Origin: Agapanthus africanus
Taxonomy: Eukaryota > Streptophyta > Magnoliopsida > Asparagales > Amaryllidaceae
Length of the DNA stretch: 64,000 bases
Assembly (NCBI GenBank): GCA_030015575.1
Contig: JASDDO010000024.1
Location: 217,516,996-217,580,995 of the forward strand
Direction of reading: 5' to 3'
Each line of letters begins with the position of its first letter. The stretch's first letter is position 1. The position numbers and the translations under genes were made by a program. Positions 52,822-64,000 of this stretch are shown here, piece by piece. The notes below the pieces were generated by a model, which was not told where the DNA came from, made no database searches, and worked only from the letters and a program-made list of their open reading frames with translations.

Positions 52822-55727
52822 ATGGACATGTTTGAAGATATATCGGGTTTACCGCTAAAGCGAGACGTGGAGTTCGCAATTGATCTTATTCCTGGGGCAG
52901 CGCCAGTATCCGAAGCGTATTATCCAATGGCGCCAGTAGAATTGGAAGAAGTCAAGAAACAGGTTGCATAATTGCTTAAGAAAGGTTGGATTCGAAGCAG
53001 TAGCTCGCCTTGGGGAGCTCCAGTTCTTCTAGTAAAGAAGAAGGATGGCACAAGAAGGATGTGCATCGACTATCGAGAATTAAACCGGGTGACTATTAAG
53101 AACAAGTACCCGATCCCTCGCATTGGCGAACTTTTCGAGCAGCTTAGTGGCGCGAGGGTATTCTCGAAGCTGGATTTGCGATCCGGATATCATCAGGTCC
53201 GAGTGAAAACAGAAGATATTTGCAAGACGGCGTTCCGAACTCGGTATGGACATTACGAGTACTTAGTGATGCCCTTCGGAGTAACGAATGTGCCGGCAGT
53301 ATTCAGGGACTTGATGAACCAAATCTTTTCACCGTTCTTGGACTAGTTTATCGTGGTTTTTTTATTGACGATATTCTGGTTTATTTGAAGAGTTTTGAGG
53401 AACATTCTGCGCATTTGAAGATCGCACTGCGAACGTTGAGACAGGAGAAGTTATATGCGAAGATGAGCAAATGCGAGTTTTGGCTGGAGGAAGTAAAGTT
53501 TTGGGGCATGTTGTGTCTGGCGATGGAATTGCCGTCGATCCAGAAAAGATTGCAGCAGTTCGTGATTGGCCGATTCCAAAGAATGTTGCGGAGATAAGAA
53601 GCTTTCTTGGACTCGCCGGGTATTACAGAAGATTTGTGGAGAACTTTGCTCGTCTGGCGGAGCCGTTAACCGAGCTTACGCGCAAGGAGGTACCTTTTGT
53701 ACGGACGGATATGTATGCGTTAGCTTTCGAGACGTTGAAGCAGAAGTTGATAACCGCCCCTATTCTGACTGTGCCAGACAATTCCGGAGGATTGGTGATT
53801 CACAACGACGCATCTGGGAAAGGATTGGGATGTGTTTTGATGCAGCATGGGAAGGTTGTAGCATACGCATCGAGACAGTTGAAGACCCATGAGAAGAATT
53901 ACCCAACTCATGACTTGGAACTTGCGGCTGTGACTTTCGCTTTGAAGGTTTGGAGACACTACCTTCTGGGCGAAAGGGTCGAAGTTTTTACTGATCATAA
54001 GAGCTTGAAGTATGTGTTCACACAGAAGGAGCTTAATATGAGGCAGCGTAGATGGTTGGAGCTGATGGCTGACTACGATCTTGATCTTAAGTACCATCCG
54101 GGGAAGGTTAACGTCGTGCCGGATGCGCTTAGTCGGTTACCAGCAATTCAGGTGTTAACTACGCAGAAGGAGATCGTTGAAGATTTTCGAAGATTTGACT
54201 TGGAGGTTGTGCTATCGCATTCTACGGGACAGTTGATGCAGCTGCAAGTACAGTCATCATTGATCGAGAATATTAAAGTAGCACAATCGCAGGACCCTAG
54301 ACTGCAAAAGTTTCGAGGACAGGTTGAAGCCGGACTACGAACAGATTTATTAATCCCCGAAGATGGTTCGTTGAGATTTGGTACCCGTTTGTGTGTGCCA
54401 AAAGGAGATATTCGTGAAGAGCTTATGAAGGAGGCACACAGTTCAGCTTATTATGTACATCCAGGAGGCACAAAGATGTACCGAGATATTCGACAACATT
54501 TCTGGTGGGAAGGCATGAAACGGGAGATTGCTCGCTTTGTGGCAAAGTGCTTGGTGTGTCAGCAAGTTAAGGCTGAATATCAAAGGGTTGCTGGTTTATT
54601 GCAACCACTTCCGATTCCTCAGTGGAAGTGGGAACATATAACCATGGATTTCGTGACGGCTTTACCGCGAAGTCCAAAAGGCAACCATGCTATATGGGTG
54701 ATTGTTGACCGATTGACCAAGGCAGCTCATTTTATTCCTTTTCGGGTTGGTCAATCAACAGAGACTTTGGCAGAGCGGCATATGCAAGAGATTGTAAGAT
54801 TGCATGGAGTACCGGTGAGCACCGTGTTCGATCGGGACACTCGGTTCTTATCACACTTTTGGCGGAGTCTACAGGAAAGTTTGGGGACTCGATTGAAGTT
54901 TAGCACAGCTTATCATCCTCAAACTGATGGTCAGTCGGAGAGAACGATCCAAACTCTTGAGGATACGTTGAGAGCATGCAGGTTGGACTTCAAGGGGTCT
55001 TGGGAGGATCATCTACTTTTGGTGGAGTTGTCTTACAACAACAGTTTTCAGGCAATTATTCAGATGGCTCCATTTGAAGCTTTGTATGGTCGTAAATGTC
55101 GTTCACCTGTTTGTTGGGACGATGTCGGTGACCAGATTTGGTTGTGCAGACAGTTGAGAAGGTTAACCCTATCAGAAATCATATGAAGGCAGCACATGAC
55201 AGACAGAAGAGTTGGGCAGATACGTCAAGAAGACCTTTAGAGTTCGCCATGGGTGATTTGGTATTCTTGAAGATATCACCGACTAGAGGGGTGATTCGTT
55301 TTGGAAGTCGAGGAAAACTTAGTTCTCGATTCGTTGGACCCTTGAGATCTTGGAGCGTGTTGGTGAGATAGCGTATCGTTTGGCGTTACCGCAGTCCTTG
55401 GCGAATGTGCACGATGTGTTTCACGTATCTCAACTCCGTAGGTATGTTCGAGATGAAACACACGTATTGGATCATTCGGAGCTAACAGTACGAGAAGACT
55501 TGACTTTTGAGGAGCGACCGATTGGAATCGTGGATCAAAGGGAAAATGTTCTTAAGAACAAGGTAACTCCTCTTGTGCTTATTTCTTGGGGTAATCACTC
55601 GCATGGAGAGTCCACTTGGGAACGAGAAGATGAAATCCGGCAGAAGTTTCCTCACCTTTTCTTGTACTTATCTATCTTTGTATTCTTGGAATTTCGAGGA
55701 CGAAATTCTTTTTGTAGTTGGGTATAA
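52822..55727 (+). pseudogene. Chromovirus B pol: RT, RNase H, integrase, chromodomain (first unit)
   Basis: RT starts [10 protein letters not shown]. There are stops at 52969 (TAA) and 53344 (TAG), and a shift just before FIDDILVY (53361-53384). A further shift lies near 53503. From 53520 the frame is clean through RNase H ([20 protein letters not shown]) and integrase: zinc module to [24 protein letters not shown] (first Asp), [13 protein letters not shown] (second Asp), [13 protein letters not shown] (Glu). It breaks again near 55130 where a few codons are deleted, and near 55345. The chromodomain reads FEERPIGIVDQRENVLKN and LISWGNHSHGESTWERED. It is the best preserved pol here, yet with no protease and several shifts it cannot be active. 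Confidence 0.93.
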
Positions 55728-58700
55728 TGTAACACCCGAGCCCAATACTACTAATTTCAGTTACCGTTCGAATGTAGTGTGGCACTTATTTCATTTATCT
55801 TGCTTGATGGTTAATTATTGTAAATTCTACCCGGAAATTAATTTATGCATATAACAATTTTTGGCTTCTAAAATAAAATTAAAAATATTCATCTTGGCCT
55901 GCTCGACACTTCTAACCCTGTTGTAGCGTCTGTGCATCGTGTTCTCATCCTGTTCAGTGAAACAGGCGAGTTTGGACGGCTACGTGCACGTACGTGTGTC
56001 CGTTTTGGGGATATACTTTTTGATCATAAAACACCTTATTTTAAATTTTGGATCCCGCCTAAAATTCTATTATTTCAATTTCAAATTTTTGGACCCGACC
56101 CGGGCGCGATTTGGAAATGTTTTACTTTGCGCCAAAATCCCAGATTTTAATATATTTAAACTATCATATATAATTTAGTTAACCATATAATATTTTTACA
56201 ATCTTTTATATCCTTCTCAATTTATTCTCTCAGCCAATCGCAACCTCCCCTTTAACCCCGTGGGCCCCACTTCTCTCTCTCTCGCTCTCTCTCTCTATCT
56301 CTACACTTTCTCTCTCTCCCTCTTCTCTCTCTCTCCACTTTCTCTCTCTCCCTCTTCTCTCTCTCTCCACTTTCTCTCTCTCTCTCATATATTCTCTCGT
56401 ACTTCTCTTTATCATTCTTTCTCTTCTTGCTTCATGTCTCGTTTCTCATTTTTTTAACTGTTCTTTTGTTGCCGGAATTCCGTCGTGCCGGTGACGCTTC
56501 ACGATGTTCCAGTGAGGTACCCCGACCCGTGTGGTTCTTTTGTTCGTCGTTTGGGTTCATTCCGTGAACCGTGCGCCCGTCGCGAGTTTTCCCCGCCGAC
56601 GGTTAACGTTCCGTTTTCCCGATTCGCGACCCATCGAGGCAAGTTAATCTTGCTACATGCTATATAATTCATTTTATACCTATTTAAATAAATACCATGC
56701 CTATAGTTTAAATCTAGTGCCCATGTGTAATTTTATAACGTTTCGATGTTCCGTTTGCATCCGTTTATATCATATTAAATTAAATCATGAAAACTTATCT
56801 TGTGGCATACTAGATTACATTATACTGCATCCATATCAATTAAAATATATATCGTCATAATATTTCTTATTATTATCTTTAATTAGTTTATAATCTGCAT
56901 TTTATAATATTATATATTTGAAAATATTATAGTTTACACATGAAACGTCGTTGAAAAAGCGGATACGATAAATCTGAAATTTACTGTACACCTTACCTTA
57001 TAAAATTCATTATAAATCATAGAAAAATCATTAGTATACGTTCTTTAGTTAGTTATGAAGCTAACTCAGAATACTATAACTCTATGAAATATTTACTTGC
57101 AAAATAAATTGTTTAAATAACATAAAATGCAAATGAAAATGTCTCCAAACTGCTGTCCAGGGAAATTCCAGCAGCAAACTTTCAATTTCGAATGTTCATA
57201 ACTTTTTGTAGGGACAGCCTGAGATGCTTATACTTATAAAACTGAAAACCTTATTGAATTATCTTTGTTTTAGTATAAGACACGTCCCTTTTGGAGAACG
57301 TTTGTTGTTTTAAAGCTATTTTACAAATTAGGGTGACGCTGAATTTCTGAACGGAACTTTCTTGTGCATGGTTAATCAATACCACTTTTATAGTTATTAA
57401 TCGCTTTGAATATGCTATCCATATTAATATTATTATATCAATATTTATATCACATATTGCTTAGTTGTACATCCCACATTACCATTTTATAGTTTTATAA
57501 ATTTTCGGATACCCGTTTGCATCCATCGCATTTAAGATACATATAATTGCATCCATAGATCACATTACTACATAATAATGTGATATTAACACTCTATGTT
57601 TAATAAATTGCATCCTAATTAATATTGGAACTATAAATGTAACCCTAATCGATAACTGTGCATCCATATCCTTGAAAGTATATCTATTTGCATATCATAT
57701 TACATGTTCCAGTTTATTGTTCTGATAGTACTCATGCTTGTTTATTTATATACATGCTTATGTTAGTTTTATTATGAGCACCCACATGACATCTTGTGCT
57801 TCCTGACATGACCTGTTACACTTCCTACTTGACATGACATGGTACCGTACACTCTTGACATGACATGACACCTTTATACATTACCTGGCTTGACCTGATG
57901 TACCATAGCTTTACCTGTTACCTGATCTTGTGTCTAATGCCAACAAACATAACATGTAGTCCTCATGGACCGTTCCTGTTGTCTATCCAGACAAACCTGT
58001 TTACCTGATCATGTGTTGGCATTAGTTTCTTGATTACTGGATACCTGACTTGACATACACATATAACTTGGGGGTATGGGGAAATCAAAGGTGAAATCAG
58101 ACTTGTAACTCGACAGTTCACTACCTGTATTGAGTGTACACATTCCTGTTTTGTGCCTAGCGGCATGTCTCGGTTTCAGCCGAGAATATTATGGCCGTGG
58201 TCCCGGGTATGTACGTGATACTATCGAGTGTACACATTCCTGTTTTGTGCCTAGCGGCGTGTCTCGGCTGCAGCCGAGAATATTGTGGCCGTGGTCCCGG
58301 GTATGTACGGGATACTATTGAGTTACATCGATAATTCATCAATTTGGTTTCAAAGACTTTAGAACAGAGAACCTGATAGAACAATCCAGTTTACCCACTG
58401 CACACTACCCTGTACTGCTCTGATTTATATTATTGTTACCCTTGCTTTATTCATGTTTATATTCGCATTGTCTGTTTACTATGTTATTACTTGATGACTT
58501 GACGCGCTGACGTCTGGGTTTTGCATGGCCCAGATTCTTCTACCTTGCTGCAGACTGATTAGGAGTTTTGCCGCTGTTAGACGAGCGGTGAGGTTCCTGT
58601 CGGTACGTAGTTTCACTCCAGGTGTTTCATTTATTGTATCTTTTGGCTTCCGCATATTGTTATCTCTTGATTCTCTTACTCTGGCTTATGGACATGTACT

Positions 58701-58839
58701 AGGTAGTTAGTTTACTTTCCTGTTCTTGATATCTCCACAGCCGTAATGTGACTGTGGAAGGATTTTTCCTATCCACAGGTAACATGGTTGGCTATGTCAC
58801 GTGCCCACTTTAGCGTACTTTGGGAAGCGGGGCGTGACA
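55728..58839 (+). mobile_element. Chromovirus B, second (shared) LTR (3112 bp)
   Basis: It starts TGTAACACCCGAGCCCAATA. It is closely similar to the first B LTR throughout, with a length difference in the (CT)n stretch (56270-56395), and is followed by another primer site and gag. So it serves as 3' LTR of the first unit and 5' LTR of the second. Confidence 0.93.
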
Positions 58840-58848
58840 TGGTTCTTT

Positions 58849-58862
58849 TGGTATCAGAGCCA
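58849..58862 (+). other. Primer-binding site of chromovirus B, second unit
   Basis: TGGTATCAGAGCCA; identical in sequence and spacing to the first unit. Confidence 0.95.
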
Positions 58863-59247
58863 TATGATAGTCGGGTTGATTCTTTTGTAATTAGGTGTTG
58901 TACCCAATACACAAATCAGAATACCCGTGTTTAAGAAACATGTCCTGCCACCTTACCGTTTACCATTCTTGAATCACATTCTTCCTAATTATATCTTTTA
59001 CGATGTGCAAACTTCCTTTGCATATCGACTCGAAACCTGATTCCTTGTTATCTCTAGGACTTAGGCGACTTGGGTAGAGTTATGTAATTGTGGCTATGAT
59101 ACCGCGGCATAGTTACAATGCGGCACTCTATTTAAGTATCTTGGAGTTCTAGCCTTGATCTATATTCAGAATCTATCATCATGCTAATGTTGAATGTTTT
59201 GAGTTCGGGAATATGGCCGGTAAGAATTTGAAGACGTACCAAGGTAT

Positions 59248-59918
59248 GTGGACGAAGCTGCCATGCTTGGAGTGATAAGGGGAATACTGGAGAATCAAAA
59301 GCAACAGACCGAGCTGATCCAACAGCAAGCGGGCTCGTTTCAGGAAGGTTTGCAGATCGTTCAGCAGTCCGTGAACAATGTTGGAGCTAAGCCAGTTGAC
59401 CGAGTAGGGACAGTAGCAGATTTCAGACGTTTGGGTCCGTATACATTTACTGGATTGGAGGAGCCGTTGCTAACAGAGCAGTGGCTAGTTGACACAGAGA
59501 ATTTGCTCATTGCGGCACAGATTCCAGATGTGAAAGAGTTGATGTGGTACGCATTCAGTTAGTGGATTACGCCCGAGAATGGTGGCTTGTAGAAGAGAGC
59601 CGTTTGCCCAAGCCGATCAAGTGGGCAGATTTTTCGAAAAGTTTCCTGGAGAAGTTCTTCCCGCGGACTGCACGGGAGGAAATGGAAGAGAAGTTCATCG
59701 GACTAAAGCAGAAGGGAGCACCCGTAGATGTGCATGCAGCAGAATGGACGAGACTCAGTAGTTTCGCTGGACCTTTAGTTGCCAACGATGCAGACATGGC
59801 ACGGAGGTTCATGCGCAGCCTGGACGTGGACATCCAGAGGCAGATTTTCTCCCTGGGTTTGACCACTTTCTCACAGGTACTTGCGGCAGCCGAGAGCAGC
59901 AGATTTTATCTGGGATGA
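59248..59918 (+). pseudogene. Chromovirus B gag, second unit
   Basis: Almost identical to 52042-52712, with scattered substitutions such as KKQ to KQQ. It has the same frameshift at YAFS and the same premature end at FYLG before SGQSSLGLGRQ. These shared defects show that both units descend from one already defective element. Confidence 0.88.
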
Positions 59919-60027
59919 AGGGGAGTTTTTCTGTCGGGCCAGTCGAGTTTAGGGCTAGGCCGACAAATAATATTCTTGCATCAATGGAAGTGATGGAAGT
60001 GAAGAGCCGGCTGTTGTTCGTGATTTT

Positions 60028-60667
60028 ATGGACATGTTTGAAGATATATCGGGTTTACCGCCAAAGCGAGACATTGAGTTCGCAATTGATCTTATTCCTG
60101 GGGCAGCGCCAGTATCCGAAGCGTATTATCCAATGGTGCCAGTAGAATTGGAAGAAGTCAAGAAACAGGTTGCAGAATTGCTTAAGAAAGGTTGGATTCG
60201 AAGCAGTAGCTCGCCTTGGGGAGCTCCAGTTCTTCTAGTAAAGAAGAAGGATGGCACAAGAAGGATGTGCATCGACTATCGAGAATTAAACCGGGTGACT
60301 ATTAAGAACAAATACCCGATCTCTCGCATTGGCGAACTTTTCGAGCAGCTTAGTGGCGCGAGGGTATTCTCGAAGCTGGATTTGCGATCCGGATATCATC
60401 AGGTCCGAGTGAAAACAGAAGATATTTGCAAGACGGCGTTCCGAACTCGGTATGGACATTACGAGTACTTAGTGATGCCCTTCGGAGTAACGAATGTGCC
60501 GGCAGTATTCAGGGACTTGATGAACCAAATCTTTTCACCGTTCTTGGACTAGTTTATCGTGGTTTTTTTATTGATGATATTCTGGTTTATTCGAAGAGTT
60601 TTGAGGAACATTCTGCGCATTTGAAGATCGCACTGCGAACGTTGAGACAGGAGAAGTTATATGCGAA
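60028..60667 (+). pseudogene. Chromovirus B RT, second unit, truncated
   Basis: RT starts [20 protein letters not shown]. It lacks the TAA found at 52969 in the first unit (CAGAATTGC here, CATAATTGC there) but keeps the TAG before FIDDILVY. It ends at EKLYAK (60667), where the sequence switches abruptly to family-A LTR. The 265-codon ORF at 60426-61223 is an artefact of this fusion: its second half is LTR read as proline/serine-rich peptide. Confidence 0.9.
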
Positions 60668-60676
60668 GAGCCGCGC
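60668..60676. other. Deletion junction between B internal region and A LTR
   Basis: B sequence ends ...TATATGCGAAG and family-A LTR begins CCCTAACCC at 60677 (equivalent to 41505). The intervening AGCCGCG looks like filler: AGCCGCGCCCT occurs again at 60691. The deletion removed the rest of the second B unit, any final B LTR, the right TAACT copy, and about 240 bases of the A LTR (equivalent to 41264-41504). Confidence 0.8.
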
Positions 60677-63606
60677 CCTAACCCACGCGAGAGCCGCGCC
60701 CTCATCGTCGCCGCCGCCTCCACAACCCTGGCCTCCACCCTCGAGCTCATCGCCTCCTCTCTTCCTCCTCACTTTACTTCCTTCTCTCTTCCCCGCTGCA
60801 ACTCATATCCCCGCGGCGAAACCCCTGCACCCATCTTCGACTCCATGGCCGGCACCCTCGTCGACCATCCCTCGCCGTCGCTACCACCGCAGACGCCATC
60901 GTCCTCACCTCTCTCGTCTCCTTCTCCTCCTTCTCCTAACACAACAACCATCCCGTGTTATCCCTGACGACACTGCAACCTATCTCTTCGCTGTCGACCT
61001 CCCCAACCTCCACCGCCGGCGACCCCTGTACCTCGTCGTCATCCTCATCTCCTTCCTCTCCTCTACTGGCCTCGACAACCCTTTCCCCACAGAACCCAAC
61101 AACCCTGCAGCACCCAAAGCAAACCCTAACCTTTGCAACCCTCACCTGCTTCCTCTCCGGAGCTCCGACCCCGTCGCCTCCGTGCACTCGTCATCACAAC
61201 CACCTCCTTCCCTTCTTCTCTGAAACCCGAGCACCATAACAACTAAATCCCCACCGTCTTCTTCTTCCTCTACTACTTCTTCTTCTCTTTCTTTCTTGTT
61301 TCTTGGTTTTCCGATTATCGCCGGAAAACCCACGGCTCATCGTCGTTTCTCCTCCTCCTCTGTCCCAGATACCCCGATCCAACCCCCAGAGCACCTCGAG
61401 CCCACATCCCTCTTCTCCTTCTTCTTCTTCTTCTTCTTTCTTCTTCTTTATCTTTCTCTTTCTCTTTCTTGATTTCATATTTTACGGTCATTGCCGGAGC
61501 CGTGCTCGCCGCCGCCGATCCGGGAGAACCAGTAGACGTTCCCTGCCAGCATGGTCACTCTCTTGCCTTGCATGAACCCGTCCCGCGTGCCGTGCGTGCG
61601 TTGCGACATTTTACCGACGTCGGACGTGCCGTGCGTATCCGTATCATGATCCATCGAAGCAAATTAATCTTGCTACATGCTATATTACTATATTCTATAT
61701 CCATTTGAATTATAACACTCCATAATGATTAGTTATGCATCCACATTATCATTTCGGCATGTTTTACTGTTTTCGGACATCTGTATGCGTCCGTACAATC
61801 TATTTCCTATTTAGTGCATACAAACTCATCTTGTTACATACTATATTACAATATACTGCACCCAATGAAATATTTACATCTCATATTGTTTAGTTGTATA
61901 TCCTGCATTTACCAGTTTATTATCTTACTGTTATATGACGTCCGTATGCATCCGTATCATTATTTACATGTCTAGTCGCATGCTAATCCATCTTGCTACA
62001 TGCTAGGTATAATATTATGCATCCATATGAGTAAAATGTTACCTGTTTATCATATTATACATCCATATTAAAGTTTTACCGTTTTCGGATACCCGTTTGC
62101 ATCCATATCATTTAAAATATATATAACCGCATCTATAAATCACATTAGTACATATTACTATTGTAGTAACACCCCATTCTTAATAATGTGCATCCCACTT
62201 AATTTTGGAACTGTAAATGTAACCCTAATCGATGTTTGTGTATCCATACCATTAATTATATATCTATTTGCATTCCATATCACGTTATTTCATATTACTG
62301 CTACATTAACACCCCATGCTAGAAAATGTGCATCCTACATAGTCATGAAGCTATAGTTGTAACCCCTGATAGTTATTTATGCATACATGTTTATTTGTGT
62401 ACCCATACCATTAATTCTGCATAATTAGTTGTACCCCACATTACATTAACTCGTATTATTAATACATTAGTACCCCATGCTTGATATTGTGCATCCTACT
62501 TATTCATGATGTAACCCCTGATCGATATTTGTGCATCCATGCTTTTATTGTACATCCGTACTTTTACCCCGATTCAATACTTGCTACAGTTTGATTATGA
62601 GCACCCGCTTGATACCTATGCACTACTTGACATGGCCTGATACATGTACACTACCTGACATGACATGATATATCACTACTTGACATGTTACCTGATTCTG
62701 TTTCGAATGCCGACAATCCTGACATGTTGTCCCGGTGGACATATCCTGTTGTCTGTATAGACAAACATGTTCCTGCTTGATCCTGTGTTGGCATTAGCTT
62801 CAGATTTATCAATACCTGACTTGAACACATAACTTGGGGGTATGGGGAAATCAATGATGAAACCTGACTTGTAACTCGACAGTTCGATGCTTATACTGAT
62901 CAGTTTTACGGGCTAGGCTAGCCCGGGGATGCTGCTGCTGACATCATTCATCTGTATATGTTTCTTGTTTAGTGCCTAGCGGCATGTATCGGATTCAGCC
63001 CGAGAATCTGGACCGTGGTCCCGGGCACGCACGGGATACTATTGAGTTACATCGACGATTCATTAAATTGATTTCAAAGACTTGAGAGTAGTTAACCCAG
63101 CATTTAGTTCAGATTACTCACTACACATCACATGTGCTTTTACCCTTCACTGTTCCTTATTCGTGTTACTGTTATACTTTTATTACTGTTCATACTCATG
63201 CCTGCATGACTTGTTACCCCTGATTATATTATTGTTGATATTATGACGCACTGACGTCTGGGTTTTGCATGGCCCAGATCCTCTACCTTTGCCGCAGGCT
63301 GATCAGGAGTATTTCTGCCGTCAGGCCGAGCAGTGAGGATCCTGTTAGTATCCAGTTAGTATCCAGTTTAGTTATGTTTACTTTCCAGATGTTATTGCTC
63401 ATTGAATCTATTGCTTCCGCATATTATTTCTTGACTCGTTATTTCTGGCTTATAAACATGTACTGGATAGTTTCTTTTATTTTCCTGTTCTTAATATCTA
63501 TAGACAACAGTAATGTGACTGTGGAGAGATGTTTCCTAACTACAGGTAGCATGGTTGGCTCTGTCACATGCTGATCTTAGCGCACTCTGGGAAGCGGGAC
63601 GTGACA
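60677..63606 (+). mobile_element. 3' LTR of chromovirus A, second part
   Basis: It matches 41505-44407 throughout, ending GGGAAGCGGGACGTGACA at 63606 and followed by the ATCAC target duplication. The pyrimidine-rich pseudo-coding strip, the TGCATCC motif field and the GCATGGCCCAGAT hairpin (63251-63280) are all present. It contains a small duplication (CAGTTAGTATC, near 63351) relative to the 5' LTR. Confidence 0.93.
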
Positions 63607-63611
63607 ATCAC

Positions 63612-63722
63612 CAGTAGTGCTTCCTTGACCCTGTTCCCCCTCTTTTGTAAGTTCAATTTTTATGTAAGGTTGAGGAGCCCACAATACCTTTTGATAAATA
63701 AATAAAGTTATCCTTTTTGCGA
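63612..63722 (+). terminator. Displaced 3' end of the second antisense gene, with poly(A) signal
   Basis: After the ATCAC duplication the reading frame of the 40249 ORF meets TAG at 63615-63617. The UTR then has GTAAGGTTGAGGAGCCCACA and AATAAATAAAG (63697-63707), homologous to the 3' end of the first antisense gene at 38050-38140. This shows that the sequence right of element A is a continuation of element C. Confidence 0.75.
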
Positions 63723-63903
63723 TGTTCTATTGTTTCGTTTTTGTTTTCTAGACGCATTTGAGCATTTTTGCGAAACAAAATCCGTGAGCTTTGAGTCGAG
63801 GAAGAGGGAAACACACAGGGGAAGTTCCTTCTTATTATAGATCAACGGAAGAAAAATTTACATAGTATTGTCAAAGAAGAAATATGTATCCATAGATATA
63901 CTT
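63723..63903. other. Spacer between pol end and antisense gene of element C
   Basis: No ORF. It begins with a TTTTTGCGATGTTCTATTGT strip similar to that after the first antisense gene (38124-38160). Confidence 0.4.
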
Positions 63904-64000
63904 TTAAAGGTACAATTTGAGCTTCTCGGCGTTGTAAGGCCGTAGAAATTTATGACCCGCCGCGTCTTGTAAGCGATAGACACCGCCAGGAAAGACTTTA
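63904..64000 (-). CDS. Tat-lineage pol C-terminus (element C), partial
   Basis: The reverse strand reads FPGGVYRLQDAAGHKFLRPY followed by NAEKLKLYL and a stop at 63904-63906. This is the characteristic end of Tat-group polyproteins (family pattern GAYxLxDxxGxxLxRPWNAxxLKxYY), downstream of the integrase. The rest of pol lies beyond the right edge. It fixes element C as a reverse-strand Tat-type element and makes the genes at 35799 and 40249 antisense to it. Confidence 0.82.
   Translation of the reverse strand, partial: KVFPGGVYRLQDAAGHKFLRPYNAEKLKLYL

Larger units (their letters stand above)
40708..63606 (+). mobile_element. Chromovirus A (Tekay/Del-like gypsy), whole insertion including nested B
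   Basis: The outer boundary is set by a perfect 5-bp target duplication ATCAC (40703-40707 and 63607-63611). Order: 5' LTR 40708-44407, primer site, protease remnant, RT-RNase H-integrase-chromodomain, 3' LTR starting 47990. The 3' LTR is split at 48544 by chromovirus B and resumes at about 60677. It lacks gag entirely, so it moved with outside help or lost gag later. Confidence 0.93.

Noticed and set aside
60426-61223. 265-codon ORF apparently fusing RT to a proline-rich protein
   Set aside because: The second half is family-A LTR leader joined at the deletion junction at about 60670; frame continuity is chance.

Overview
This is a stretch of plant nuclear DNA. It holds spliced genes with GT/AG introns, (AT)n and (CT)n microsatellites, Tourist-type and other MITEs, a TRIM, and dense nests of Ty3/gypsy and Ty1/copia LTR elements whose primer-binding sites fit plant tRNAs. 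It is an angiosperm; nothing I can see fixes the species. I recognise one convincing host gene, a three-exon cytochrome b5 at 29386-31919.

Left block (1-22200). A broken Athila-type gypsy pol (1-3277) is followed by an Athila-like LTR (about 4480-6151). Next comes a region I call block E (6378-17138, continuing after 20095). It is split by three solo LTRs: a reverse-strand family-A chromovirus LTR (6718-9810, target duplication CATTG), a forward family-D LTR (10500-14098, ACAGC/ACAGA) and a copia LTR (17139-20094, CGTAG/TGTAG). The copia LTR itself carries a complete TRIM (18320-19171, ACCGG). Block E contains a small reverse-strand ORF (9954-10289) of an unnamed family and long tracts of short hairpins built around CACGTG. 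A reverse-strand Athila-like LTR with a tRNA-Asp-like primer site lies at about 20570-22000.

Middle block (22200-34480). This is AT-rich intergenic DNA with a striking palindrome array (22640-23207), a 436-bp Tourist MITE (25113-25548), a GC-rich repeat patch, and three copies of a foldback MITE sitting in CT/TA microsatellites. One MITE copy lies inside intron 2 of the cytochrome b5 gene.

Right block (34480-64000). A Tat-lineage gypsy element (element C) lies on the reverse strand. Its pol C-terminus runs off the right edge (63904-64000) and its polypurine tract and 3' LTR are at 35286-35297 and about 34480-35281. Between them are two antisense genes on the forward strand, each with its own TATA box and poly(A) signal: a degraded gene of the 'putative gypsy-type transposon' (Transposase_28) family (35799-38006) and a second small ORF (from 40249) homologous to the block E ORF. 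Between these two genes lies an 86-bp minisatellite of about 18 units, each unit able to form two hairpins. The small ORF was cut by family-A chromovirus A (40708-63606, exact ATCAC duplication). A's 3' LTR was then cut by a related chromovirus B (from 48545, TAACT), present as LTR-internal-LTR-internal and truncated at about 60670.

Most interesting signal: in both C and E the unnamed small ORF sits behind a TATA box, and a tract of hairpin-forming repeats lies just upstream. In the C minisatellite two base pairs of the stem covary between unit subtypes. This looks like a recurring 'hairpin array, promoter, small antisense ORF' module carried by plant LTR elements.
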